From: Mya arenaria
Lineage: Eukaryota; Mollusca; Bivalvia; Myida; Myidae
Direction: 5' to 3'
NCBI RefSeq assembly: GCF_026914265.1
Contig: NC_069126.1
Location: 34,049,346-34,113,345 of the forward strand
Length of the DNA stretch: 64,000 nucleotides
Each line of letters begins with the position of its first letter. Position 1 is the first letter of the stretch. Under the pieces are notes generated by a model that was not told the DNA's origin, did no database searches, and worked only from the letters and a program-made list of their open reading frames with translations. The position numbers were made by a program, and so were the translations under genes. Below are positions 1 to 12,150 of this stretch, one piece after another.

Positions 1-1240
1 TCAAAGCAAAGCTGTCATCTTTTTTCAATATATCTGTTTCCTTCATAAGCATTCGACTCTTCCTCAATAAAAAAATGCAGCGTCAGCACTTTTATAAAGA
101 GGGGATAATGGGTGGCACATGCAAAAGCTCACTAGAACCATAAGACAAGAATGTACAAGATTAACCCGAATTGTTTTATTTCTTTCACTTAAAACAATTT
201 ACGGCCCCGAACAATTCTAATATGCTGGTTTTAGTTCGATTTACAAACATCACTCTTTTCTTTATTAGGTTAGCATTTATGATATGTGCTGCATCTTATG
301 TCAATTTATCAATACTGTGTTAAATGCTTGGCATATTTGGTCTTTTCCTTTTGTAATATTATTTCACAATTCTAATTGCTCAACAAAAGGTTTTATTTTT
401 CCAATTAGGACGTCTATGATAAGATATAATAGATACTATTGGGGTCACAATTAAAGTTAAAAGTACAAATGAGTGATCATAATTTTCATTTAATTTCAAT
501 TACAAGCGGTTTGATGCAACTTGATCAGACCGCGTTCAACGAACATTTGATTCGAACATATACTTTTTGACTTTAAGCTGAAAGAAGATTGAGGATGTCC
601 TTAGTGTGTCCGCGAAGTGGCAATTTTGTATTTGGTAACTTTAGTCAAAACAATATTAAACAATATTAAATATGAAATTCTGCTATGCTAAAGCAAAAAT
701 AATCTTGTCAATCCAATATAAATATGAAATACTGCTTTGAGCGAATAACTTAATCTTCAATGCAATGTTATTGTGTTGAAATTACACACATTAACCAAAA
801 CGCACTTAATACATAACAAAGGTACATGTCTTATCTTCTGTCCAACGTTTTGTAATATGAAACATCCTTAGTATCCCAAAGAATGAAGAATAATTAAATG
901 TGCTTCACATCATCGCTTGACAGTGAACTGGACTAATAATAACATGTTTACCATAGCTTCGAACGTCAACAGGAATTTATGATATTCGTGAACATGAAAA
1001 CTATTTTCAGTCGACAACAAAAACCTTGCTTTAAAAAATGAAATTGGTGGAGATGAACTGATGAAATTCACATCTAAAGGAAAAAAATGCATTGTTTTCG
1101 TGTCAAAGCCATTAAACAAAAATAGAACTTTTGGTATTGTTTACAATTTTGCACTACATTAATTTTCTTCTTCCCTTAGATACATACAGTTCTATTGCTG
1201 AACCTATAATTATACGTGAGAAAAAGAACCCTGTGTGCAT
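1..1240. other. AT-rich intergenic sequence, no gene seen
   Basis: No open frame here shows recognisable protein similarity or codon structure. The only small local repeat noticed is a pair of 'aaatatgaaattctgct' / 'aaatatgaaatactgct' segments near 669 and 721. Confidence 0.5.
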
Positions 1241-1243
1241 AAA

Positions 1244-2522
1244 ACGTATATATATACGGACACTGGCGCTGCACCAGTGGACATAAATATGGAAGCCTTT
1301 ACGTAGATAACACTTTTGTTTGCGACTCTACCTTCCGTCCTTTGCACGGAGACTTGCGACAGGTTCGAGTACGAGGTTGGAGTGCTTCAGAAGCTCAATA
1401 CGCTTGAGAAGGAAAGGACTCACTTAGCGAACGAACTAAACGAACAAGAGTATACCAACAGGGCACTTGTAGACCAAGTTAGCGCTCTCACATGACAAAT
1501 GACAGGTAGGGAAAAATATAAAATATTGTATTTATTTTTACTAATGTTAAGTTGTATTCCTTTTTTACATTCACACATTTGATAAACCATGTAAAGTCAA
1601 TGTTTATTTTTGAAATATTTTGCTCACTTTATTGATTTTCGCTTCATACATTATGTAATTGTTATTTCAATAATTGATAACAATTTAAAAATTAAATACG
1701 TACAACTAAACCTATAAAATTATTCAAAGAAATTGCATGATAATTCTTTTAACCTTTATCGAAGACTAGCCATTACATCAATCGTGTTTAGTTGCGTTAT
1801 TATTATGATATCTTTATCATTTCAAATGCGTTGAATTTAAAAATTGAGTGTCCAAACAGTTTTGAAGAAATGAGATTGCACTTTATATTTCCTTGTTGCC
1901 AGGCGTTTCCCTGCCATCCATTTATTTCCGATCAGTTTTGCACAAATTGATGTAACGACGAAGAATACTTATTTGTTTATATCAACGTTTTCAAAGCTAT
2001 TATCCGAAAACCGGTTCAATAATACCACATATACTGGAATGATTAATAGGAGTTTCCAAAATATTTCTTCGTCGAGTGGAAGTACGTACAATCGTTTGGG
2101 ACAGACGTCCTGTCTTTCTAAAAGCCAGCTCGTTTACGATGAATATGTGGGAAGATAGCACCACACCCTTGCCGGTGGAGGCACAAATTATCTGTGCTAT
2201 CCGAAAGATCCAATGCCTAGTGAACAGGCTTCTGGTGGGCACCAATCGTATGTCTGTGGGGTGGAAAACAAAACGGGTTCAAATGTGTTTACCATTGTTC
2301 ATGAGTTCGGATGGACGATTCTGGTATTCTGGTTACTTGATGTCAGAATATTACAATTACCCACGAGTACGTTTGCATGGATGGCAATCCAGAAGCAATC
2401 GGCAGTTCTGTGAATGATAACGGTGCGCTGTCGAGGCAAAGTGTTGGTGACTTCTCTTTCCTCCGTACACAGATGACAGTGTGCTGACGTGTGTCATGTG
2501 TTCATACTCAGTTAACAATAAA
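1244..2522 (+). pseudogene. Short-chain collagen C4-like pseudogene, copy A
   Basis: This is a two-exon relic of the secreted C4-collagen-like family seen intact at 19278-20516. Exon 1 (about 1320-1505) encodes RFEYEVGVLQKLNTLEKE, aligning with RFEYEFGVLEKLESLQRD of the intact gene. It contains an in-frame TGA near its end (after VSALT) and reaches a GT donor at 1506. No signal peptide remains: the nearest ATG (1291) meets TAG after five codons. Exon 2 starts around 2066 (SSGSTYNRLGQTSC) and keeps family landmarks in several frames (LVYDEYVG, GGGTNYLCYPKDP, YSGYLMSE). It is broken by a TAG after EYVGR and by multiple indels. A TATA-rich stretch (about 1244-1256) lies upstream and AATAAA at 2517-2522 downstream, so this is probably a decayed gene rather than a retrocopy. 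The function of the family is not established; loss of function is inferred from the stops and shifts. Confidence 0.8.
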
Positions 2523-4055
2523 GAGCCCGTAAATAGTAGTGGCGTATACATTTAAATTACGATGGAATTTCGTTCGTGTGTTAACACTGCTTTTTTTGTT
2601 TAGCTATATTAGTAAACAAGAGTGTCAGAAATGTACTCGTGAACCATTAAATTAAACAACGAGGGGGATTACGTGGTCGGTACAAATAATTTATCGTTTA
2701 CCTACTAACAAACAATTCTATTGGAAGCTCAACTTATTCGTGAGTTTTGCGTATCAATAAAACAATAATAATGTATTTAAATGTTTTGTCGAATTTATCA
2801 TGTGATTAGAGCATCACCGAACACACCAGAATTTTTAAATCCCATCATCATGACATTATGACAATATTCTAAAGTGTTTCTTCAATACACAATACAGGCT
2901 CAACAAATCTTAAGGTAAGACGACACAAACCCTGCTTCTCAGTGATTTGATGTCTATAACATGTCCTCCCAATTATCGTACGAAAACTCATCCGACCGAC
3001 GCCGAATTTCACTGGAGACTAATGGACAACTATCTTCCTGTCTATTAACATTGCCCAAGCAGTAAAGGCGACTGTATTTAGACAGTTGTCAGGAAGTACA
3101 CCTTTGACACCTCAGTTCGTGTACACTTACTCATTTTAAACTTGTGTGATTAGTAGTCCGTACAAAGATGTTGTCTGGGCAATCCTACACAGCCATATTT
3201 GTTTTCGTACCTACAAAAAATCATGTTAGAAGTAATATACATGTATTATATTTAATTAAGAGCTGCCGTTTCTAATGACATGAAGATGCAAATGCATGTC
3301 TGATAACACCTCACTTGAACAATGTATATTGCCCATAAAGGCTTTCACTCAGAAGCTTGAGTGAACTATCTACTTTGGTGTTCACAATTTTAAAAAAATA
3401 CTGCATATCTTTACTGCAACAAACAACTATTCTATATATATTTGTATCGTGTACAAGCTGCCAAGCAAATTTGCATGTCTTGGTACATTGTGAAACTGCT
3501 TTAATTGATTTTAATGTACATTCGGCATTATCGAATGCTTGCAAATATAAATCAGAAGTTATTATGTTTTTAAAAGAGATATAATTTCACTAAGACTAGT
3601 GTCATTTTGCATGGACATTTTAAATGTTAAACAATATCTAATAGAAGTGAAATACCATTAGAAATCACAACATCACTGTTAATCATGAAAACACCTTCAC
3701 AATGAACCGTTTTGCTTTTTCATAAATTCGCATCAGCAAGTTTCAACTTAATATATTCCTTAACTTCAAACAAAACATTTTGGAGGAAAGCCTTCACGTT
3801 TCGTAAATGAATTACAACCCAGTAGAGCAACTTAACATTTAATAGTCCCTTCATCGAATCTAGTGGTTATGTATGTATAAATCCTTCAGACATGACTTTT
3901 TTATATGAGACCGATCTAAGTGCAGCTAAAATATGTACATGTTCCACTTTAAACTTATTAAAATGTACAACCTGTACAGAAAACTGTTTTGGAACTTACT
4001 TTCAAAGCTATGTTATAGGGTTTAAATTGAAACTTGTTTATTTCACAACGGCTGT
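2523..4055. other. Intergenic sequence, no gene seen
   Basis: AT-rich unique-looking sequence. The open frames here are short and not recognisable. No promoter, RNA gene or named repeat family could be supported until the SINE fragment near 4056. Confidence 0.45.
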
Positions 4056-4110
4056 ACTAATCACTCATGGTGGCACGATGTGTCGCGAGAGTGTGAACTT
4101 GTATTTTTGT
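4056..4110 (-). mobile_element. SINE 3'-tail fragment next to minisatellite
   Basis: The segment with TGGCACGATG followed by TCGCGAGAGTGTGA matches the corresponding part of the tRNA-derived SINE at 29600-29813. Only the tRNA-distal part is present. It ends directly against the first unit of the 52-bp tandem array, so the head of the SINE was either lost or replaced by the array. Confidence 0.6.
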
Positions 4111-5140
4111 GTGTTACAAAATGAGATGTTCTCGCAGGCATTTAATTGTTATTGAACTGGACCACCTACAAAATGAATGTTCTCGCAGGCATTTAATTGT
4201 TATTGAACTGGACCACTTACAAAATGAATGTTCTCGCAGGCATTTAATTGTTATTGAACTGGACCACTTACAAAATGAAATGTTCTCGCAGGCATTTAAT
4301 TGTTATTGAACTGGACCACCTACAAAATGAGATGTTCTCGCAGGGATTTAATTGTTATTGAACTGGACCACTTACAAAATGAAATGTTCTCGCAGGCATT
4401 TAATTGTTATTGAACTGGACCACCTACAAAATGAGATGTTCTCGCAGGGATTTAATTGTTATTGAACTGGATCACTTACAAAATGAAATGTTCTCGCAGG
4501 CATTTAATTGTTATTGAACTGGACCACCTACAAAATGAGATGTTCTCGCAGGGATTTAATTGTTATTAAACTGGACCACTTACAAAATGAAATGTTCTCG
4601 CAGGCATTTAATTGTTATTGAACTGGACCACCTACAAAATGAGATGTTCTCGCAGGGATTTAATTGTTATTGAACTGGACCACTTACAAAATGAAATGTT
4701 CTCGCAGGCATTTAATTGTTATTGAACTGGACCACCTACAAAAGGAGATGTTCTCACAGGGATTTAATTGTTATTGAACTGGACCACTTACAAAATGAAA
4801 TGTTCTCGCAGGGATTTAATTGTTATTGAACTGGACCACTTACAAAATGAGATGTTCTCGCAGGCATTTAATTGTTATTGAACTGGACCACTTACAAAAT
4901 GAAATGTTCTCGCAGGCATTTAATTGTTATTGAACTGGACCACATGCAAAATGAGATGTTCTCGCAGGGATTTAATTGTTATTGAACTGGACCACCTACA
5001 AAATTAGATGTTCTCGCAGGCATTTAATTGTTATTGAACTGGACCACCTATAAAATGAGATGTTTTTGCAGGCATTTAATTGTTATTGTACTGGACCACT
5101 TACAAAATGAGATGTTCTCGCAGGCATTTAATTGTTGAGC
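4111..5140. repeat. 52-bp minisatellite with dimeric higher-order structure, about 20 units
   Basis: About 20 units of 51-52 bp run without interruption; the core is ATGTTCTCGCAGG followed by ATTTAATTGTTATTGAACTG. From about 4264 to 4800 two variants alternate: one with CAGGCATTT and CACCTAC, the other with CAGGGATTT and CACTTAC. The amplified unit there is therefore a 104-bp dimer. Edge units (4126-4264 and after 4960) carry private changes and lack the strict alternation, as expected for an array homogenised at its centre. The array has open frames on the plus strand, but the 52-bp period is not a multiple of three, so a conserved coding role is unlikely. Confidence 0.95.
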
Positions 5141-8100
5141 AAGTATGAACAAACGACGTAATGTTTTTTAATGATTTTTTGTCATAAAGTTAATAACTTT
5201 ATGAATTTGATTAGGAACTGCACGGCATATTTAAATAAATCACCTTTTAATAAACTGCTTTAGGGCCTAGTTTTGCACAAAGACGCTCCTGATTTAATTT
5301 CCTTTCTGTTTTATGTTTACTAAAATGTATCTTTAAATGATCTGTAAGATATTCTCAATTATTCTTCCTTAACCTTTATATGTTGAATTCCTTTTCAATC
5401 CTTGGCGCTGTTTAAATTATCGTACGATATAATTTGGGGATTTACCTGTTTTACTTTGAGATGCAAACCATAGATTACTTGTACTTTTTCAATGAAACGA
5501 GGAAGTAAACACTTCAATTCGCTCTATTTAGGTCAAAATCATGGCTGACTGTAACATCTTGTAATAATATCAAACATGTGCTCGAACAAACTGTATTTAC
5601 GAGCATAGACAAAACATAACAAAACATGTTTGGTAATTGTTTTCCTCATATATAAATAAGACTTTATACTAACAAAGAATTAAGACTTGTTCCCAAACTA
5701 TGTTTTTTCTCTGATATTCTTACACAAATATCTTCAAAAATCTGCTAAATCAAAATGGTAATGCAATGTTATACTCGTGGACCAGCCCATCAGTCAACTT
5801 AAACACTATGCTTTTATTGAAAAAGATGTAATAGAATAAAGATTTGTTTTGAAAATATATTCAGCAACAAGACCTTTAGGGGATTTTATCTATTAAGACT
5901 TGGAGATCAATACCCATGATAAGCGAGAAAGCAAATTCATCCCACGTAAGTGCCAGATTTTTACTTTAATCACCCATAAGACGATACATACTGTTAAAAC
6001 GGTTTTAAGCTTCAATGTATGTTGGCCTTATGACCTGACTAATCATGTAAAACATATGTGGAGAGTGTATCTCAAACAGAATAGAAGGTATAGTACCAAC
6101 AACAGTTAGACTGGAAGAATCGATGAATCACTGTTTCTAACCATAACATAGTTAACAAAAAGAAAGAGGGTCCTATGTACAATATTTGCAGCATGTAAGA
6201 CGGCCATTTTGATATGGGCAGGCAAACATGTGTCGACGCCAGGAGAAAGGGGTACAAAGTCGGCAAATTTCAATTTCGAGTACAATGTCAAAGTTTTGTA
6301 AATTATTTAGCTTACTTTTATTATTGTTATTAGTCACCATTTCTTTGCTAAATTTATTAATCTTTAAAGGTATCGACTGGTAACGACAAGCTATAAAAAC
6401 AACCGTATTTTCTCCCTAGCATATACGTAATTTCCGGTTGGTAACATTCCTGTTGAAATTTTACGTTTTTTGTCTCCATTAACTGCTTTTCGAGGATGCT
6501 TATGCCGAATTTTGACATGTACTTTTTATTGCAGTTATATAAATTAAATATTAAGCTTGATAGCGTTTAAATGAAAACATAAAAGAGAAAATTAATTGCT
6601 TATTGTCAAAATCTTAAAACTTAGAAGTAAACAACTGTCTTGAAACGGCGATTTGATTTAATTTCCATACAACATTGTCAAAAATAATTTATGAATCTGT
6701 ATAATTTTATGTTTTCTTCATCTTAAAATGTCAGTAGGTTTGTAGTCCGGGGAGTACAGTGTTTCTGATAGACTTGTCACCGACACTGATGGCATTTTTG
6801 TTCAGGATTTCTTTAACTTAAAATCTACTTTCTGGAAACACTCAACCTGACCATAACGCTGCAGACAATTTGGACCTGTGTATGAGTTTCGAAGAATTTA
6901 CTTCCGAACACAGTGCACTACATATATATGTATATTTATATTCATCACATTGCAATTTTTATTTCAGGACAGTATCTATATTCCTTGCTAATTTTGATAT
7001 CTGTATGAGTATCGTGTACGAAGTTGAATTCATTTCAGAAAACCGTGCACTACATAATATATATCTTCCCATGTCATGCCGCCCAAGAGACTGGTCAAAT
7101 ATATTTTTTAATCTTCATGGGCATGCGTTGTCTTCATAGTATATGCAGAGTTACATTGCAGTTATTTTATCTTGAGTTAAACGGCTGTTAATTGACAGTT
7201 TGTTTCAAGCAAGTAGAAGAAGATTTGTGGTTTCGCATGACTACCTTGTGATACGGAATCAAAACACACATAGTGAAAATCAGAATATTTTACTGGTTTT
7301 CATAGTTTGTTTATTGATAAAATCATGCAATATATAGAGCAAAATTGAAAAATATGCAATAAATATGATTATTATTTTTGCCGGGGAGCAAGCATTTTAC
7401 CTGTTTGATACAAAACTGAGTTGGCGGGGAAGGGAGAAATTACAGTTGTGAGCTTGGTGATCATTGCTACAAGTACTTTGATGTTGGAGAAGAAAAGGCG
7501 GAGTTGCATTTTGATAATGGTGTCAACCAAAACAAAAATCATGTCAATCTTTGGTATGCACTTAATGAGAAACATGACAGGTGCAAATTGAGCTTTTCTT
7601 TAGCTGAATTGCAAATAAGTATTTCCAGTTATGTAATCTACCGGTTTTATGGTGTTTATATAATGTACTGATAAATGATGATGATCAAAATATGCTGGTG
7701 AATAAAGATCATTACTGGAAGAAATAAGGGGGTTTTAATTTCCAAGCACTGGTTTTTGTTGTAAGACTGAATTTCTACTATGAAAGTAAGACATACAAAG
7801 TTCCACCCGGGAAAGGCTTCCCTTACAGACTTGAACCTTAGCTTTTCAAAAGTATTCACTTAAGTGTTAACCATGTTGTTGATGGCAGCGACAAGTACAA
7901 AATTGCCAGAACTGTTAAAATCAATGAAAAACAACTATCTATACATGTTGCCAGAGAAAGTATATGTGTATCAATTACCGTAACTTTTGCAATATTGAAT
8001 CATTACCTCAGATAGAGACAGTCAAATGCTAAGACGATATATGAGGTAGTTGCAACTGTGTCCAGCTCATCAAGTAGTTGCCATGACACTCCCCAACTTG

Positions 8101-9590
8101 TAGCTGATGCCAAGTCTTTTCATTTTTTACAAAACCTTCGGCAGTACTTCAGGATTACAAACACCACAAACAAACCATACTCTAATCACAATTGCTTGAA
8201 CGTTAAATGATGGGTGACCATTATTAGGCACTGTGACTAACGACTAAGTGATACTCGTAGTTTTGTTGTTGTTGTTTTCTCAAACATTTGGTAAATAAAC
8301 ATATCGTAACATATTGTTTGAGTGTGACCTACCTAATTAGATGCTTATGTTTAAGTGTTCCTTTTCCAACACAAGTCAGCTGTGGTAATATAATTTTAAG
8401 TGACATAGTATCTTTATTTCCTATAACACCATTCACGATCTAGTTCTTTGATACATGAACAAAACGTCGTTGGTCACATAAGAAACATTATAATGGATTT
8501 TGTTATGAATTGCAAAATGTAAATAATCATTCATTAAGAGACAATCAAGACACCACATCAGTCTGATTTAGTATAAGACAGACCTTCAAAGTGTAGCAAA
8601 ATGGTTTGCGGTAGAAGGATAAAAGCATTAACTGATGACGTAATATATAGAGAATATTTGTTCATATCCGTGTAAGATCGTATTTAATTTTACGAGTCTC
8701 ATAGACAAACATATTTTCACGAATGAAGATAATTACGATCTTAAACTGAAATCAACAAATTCTCTGTTTATTTTATGCTTATTTCAATGTTTTATTAGTA
8801 TTTTTTTTTCAAATATCCCCCGTCTTGAAAGAGTGTTTTTACACCACTACCTGTGAAAACCCTTCACGCAGTTTTTTGCTGATGGTGAAGCTGTCAATTT
8901 TCTATTTCCGGTTCGCGGAGAAATAGTTATCTGATATAGTTTATTATTCACTCGTGTTTTAGTGAAAACACTTTATGAACTAATGAACTTAATAAAATAT
9001 TAATGCATGAATGCTCCAACTCACAAGAGTGAATGCACGAAGGCATTTTAAAATTTAACAGGGAATACATCAATGACCAAATAACTACGCCGCGATTTAT
9101 TGAATGAACATTTAAATGTCAAATATATACGCAAATCATTTGCGGATTAACATTGGATACAAATAAACCACATTTTTTCATAATTTTAGTTTGTTTCATG
9201 ATACATTGGTATTCAGTTATTTCTAGCTGTCAGAGACCAGTCTGATTCGCTTGAAGATAGGTCGTTTCCCAGGTAAAGTGTGAAAACCACGCTAGGTTGT
9301 TGACAGTTTTTTAGGCGTAGGTTGATTGTGAAATCAGTGTTGCGTAAATGTTTCTCATTGTATGTCCGAATATTTTGAATTTAAATATGACAATTGTTTT
9401 CCAATCGCTATTTGCAGAATCGGCAAAAGTTGATTAAATTAGCGCATTTTATATAGCAGTAAATTACATTAGAAATGCGAATCGTGATTATAAAATAACA
9501 AAATCAGTGATTTGTTGTAAGCTGGTTTCGATACGTTTGTGAAATACTCAAACATCTACGGTTTGTGAAATACTCACATCAAATGTTTTA
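5141..9590. other. Long intergenic region, no gene supported
   Basis: No exon with recognisable similarity was found across this AT-rich stretch. A local diverged duplication is visible at about 6878-6932 and 7002-7066 (both carry TATGAGT...GTGCACTACAT...ATATAT). The missing first exon of the C4-collagen-like copy B should lie in the right part of this region. A 46-base stretch at 9226-9271 is flanked by plausible AG and GT splice sites, but it does not give a frame compatible with the 9598 exon. Confidence 0.4.
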
Positions 9591-9597
9591 CTTTCAG

Positions 9598-10204
9598 GTG
9601 ATAGGTCTGTTATCGAGCATGTCGCTACCACTGTTGACCGTTTGAGGAGAATTAAAACACACGGTGGAACCACCTACATCCGCTGGGGGGGACTACGTGC
9701 CCGGATGTTCATGGCTCAGACCTTGTTTACAATGGGTTTGTTGGTGGTTCGCCGCATCAATATTCTGGCGGTGGTGCCAACTACATTTGTCTACCTACGG
9801 ATCCGCAGTGGGGCCCAGATACGTCGCCAAAGTACAAGGGATATGTGTATGGCGCTGAGTATCAGTCCCATGGAACATTTTGGGACGATAAGAAAAACCA
9901 CGATGTTCCTTGCGCAGTTTGCAGAACGCCAAAAACCAATGTTCTTATGATCCCCGCCAGACAAGATTGCTACGACGGATGGAATAGGGAATACCATGGC
10001 TACTTAATGGCAGAACGAGATAGTCACGCGTCAAACAAAGAGTTTATTTGTGTGGATGACGATCCGGAAGTCAACGTAGGTACACATGCGGATCTTGACG
10101 GAGCTTTGCTACATTTTCAAGAAACAGTGTGCGGAAGCCTACCATGCAAGCCATACATTGCAGGCAGAGAACTCACATGTGTTGTCTGCACCTTTGGTCC
10201 ATAA
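9598..10204 (+). CDS. Short-chain collagen C4-like protein, copy B, terminal exon (one-base frameshift)
   Basis: This terminal exon encodes the conserved C4-like domain. It begins after the acceptor TTTCAG at 9597, in phase 1, exactly as exon 2 of the intact paralogue at 19278-20516. The frame gives DRSVIEHVATTVDRL and GGTTYIRWG. It then breaks in a run of seven G (about 9686-9692), where the family has RWGRT(T/E)CP. With one more base the frame would stay open to TAA at 10202. After the break the downstream frame is uninterrupted and carries SGGGANYICLPTDPQWGPD, VYGAEYQSHGTFW, VPCAVCRTPKTNVLMIPAR, YHGYLMAERD, CGSLPCKPYI and GRELTCVVC. The Cys pattern matches the intact copy. AATAAA follows at 10247. 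Exon 1 was not found. The lesion may be a homopolymer base-calling error or a recent inactivation; apart from it the exon looks constrained. Confidence 0.8.
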
Positions 10205-11950
10205 AACATTCAGTTGTCTGTTTATGTTTATTTCTTATTATCAATCAATAAAATAATTCGTAAAGTGTTCAAATATCGTCAATCTCTTTTAAATTTAACA
10301 TTGTTGTGTTTTTACTAATCATTAATTTGTTTACTTGAAAACCTGGCTTCGGTGATCAGCTATGCTACCCTTTATCATTTCTATTCCGTAATGTCATCAA
10401 TGAAAGGCTTCTCAACGCAGAATGAAATATTATGAGTTATTATTCCGCTAAATTTATTAAGGCACACACCACGATAAGGAAACGGATGTGATAGTTTGCT
10501 AGATTGCCGCTTTACGCAGATTCTCAATAAACGTAGCGTTGGAAATAGAAAAAAATGGAAAAATGAATTTCTTATTTTTTCTCTTTAATACGTCTAGTAA
10601 GAATCTAACAAAATTGATTTTCCATTTTTTTTATTATTAAACTAACCTTAATTCACCAGTAACGTATTGTTTATATGCTTATAAAACTTATTTCAAATTG
10701 CATTTAATACATATAACAAATATGTACTATAAAAAGATGTGCGGTATATATTTTAATCACAATTTTATGTTGTTAGAACAAGAGAGATTGCTTTATAAAT
10801 TGACACATCAGATTGAAATATTTTTCTTCCAAAGAAAGTTTAGTTTTTAAAAGGTGTACATTAACGGTATTCTATTAAAATAAAAGAAACAGTTTCAAAC
10901 ACTTCATGTTAACATTTAAATGCAGAAAGGAATGGCTTTAACTGTCATTTGACCTGAAATGCTTGAGACACATACCACTTAACAAAGCCTTCCGAACAGT
11001 AACGCATGCTTTAAATACAGTATAATTATCCTGTTTTACAATTATATGACATATGAAAAAATCTAACATAGATAACTTTTACATATATACTAAAACCATC
11101 TGAGTAAATTGCATGCATACATGGTTTTTATTAAAAAAATCAATGCGAATGTCGAAAATTACAATATATTTTTGTATGTGTAACAAATTCATCTATGTAT
11201 TATAACTGTCTACATTTCAAGAATAAAATTGATGTTTGGACGTCTGTCATTTGATTATTATAATACAATTCATGTCTCTATGATTATGCTCAATCAATTG
11301 TGTTATAAATTAACCAAGTTCAATATGCTTTTCAAGTAACGAATGTTTTAATCTTTATAAACTGCAGTCAGTGCGTTCTTCACAACAATATAGTTAAACT
11401 ATATTCTAGTATTTGTAAATAAGCTAGTACAACATAAGACATTTTTCTGGCTTACAATGATGTGCAATGCAAATCTTACATACCAATCAACCACAAATAC
11501 AACGGATATTATGAAGGACTATGTGTATGCCATTTTCTAATCGACATGCGAACGACTACCCAACTAAAATCCTTTATGAGTTACCATGCACAATCTTGAA
11601 ACATATGTTAACACATTTTAACATTGATAAATTTTAAGTCCGTGTTAACATCGTGCTACACACTGGATGCAGTTAATAACCTAGGTTACATTTCGATATG
11701 TGAAATATCTCTCTATTTCTGCTATCTCGTACTAAGATTGATGCAATCATAGCATTAACACGACGTTTCGCGTGTACACAATTGACCTTCAATATCTATT
11801 TTCACATGGAGTTGCAATGTTCCTTTCACTGGTGGTAATTGTGTCCAGTTGCCCATTTTATCCCGAGCGCATTGTCTCATCAGCTTGCCGTTTCACAGTG
11901 CCACTAAGCCCGTCGCATACCCTTTTCCGTGTCCGCTCTCATAGTAATTC
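10205..11950. other. Intergenic sequence, no gene seen
   Basis: Apart from the AATAAA (10247-10252) that probably ends copy B, the stretch is AT-rich with no supported gene or recognisable repeat. Confidence 0.4.
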
Positions 11951-11953
11951 AAC

Positions 11954-12046
11954 GTTGCTTGTATAGCAAGAAGGCTCTGTCCGTGGATTCCATGAAGGGG
12001 TTTGCGCGTAGCAAAACCCTATTGAACACAGTCAAATAATCAGCAT
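11954..12046 (-). pseudogene. Exon-1 fragment of a C4-collagen-like gene, copy E
   Basis: On the minus strand this matches the signal-peptide exon of the intact copy at 20300-20516, with the shared peptides IGFC.AQ and RTEPSCYTSN. The ATG at 12046 is followed at codon 5 by TGA. Similarity stops abruptly after the SCYTSN codons at 11954, so the coiled-coil part and the whole second exon are missing. Similarity continues upstream (plus-strand 12047-12150), including a TATATA-like element near 12098, so the copied segment included the promoter. It is a truncated duplicate. Confidence 0.75.
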
Positions 12047-12150
12047 TTTATTACAGTGTATTTTCTGAATGTCTATGTCACAAACGACGATTTGTTTATA
12101 TAGGCATAGGATTAATCATGCACAACATAATCGACGCACTTGAATGTAGC

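Noticed and set aside
4109..4309. Repetitive peptide frame across the start of the 52-bp array
   Set aside because: The first units happen to be 51 bp and stay in frame; the array then reverts to 52 bp and the frame ends.
9226..9271. Small exon of copy B between AG and GT
   Set aside because: Joining it to the exon at 9598 gives an immediate stop, and it does not resemble exon 1 of the family.
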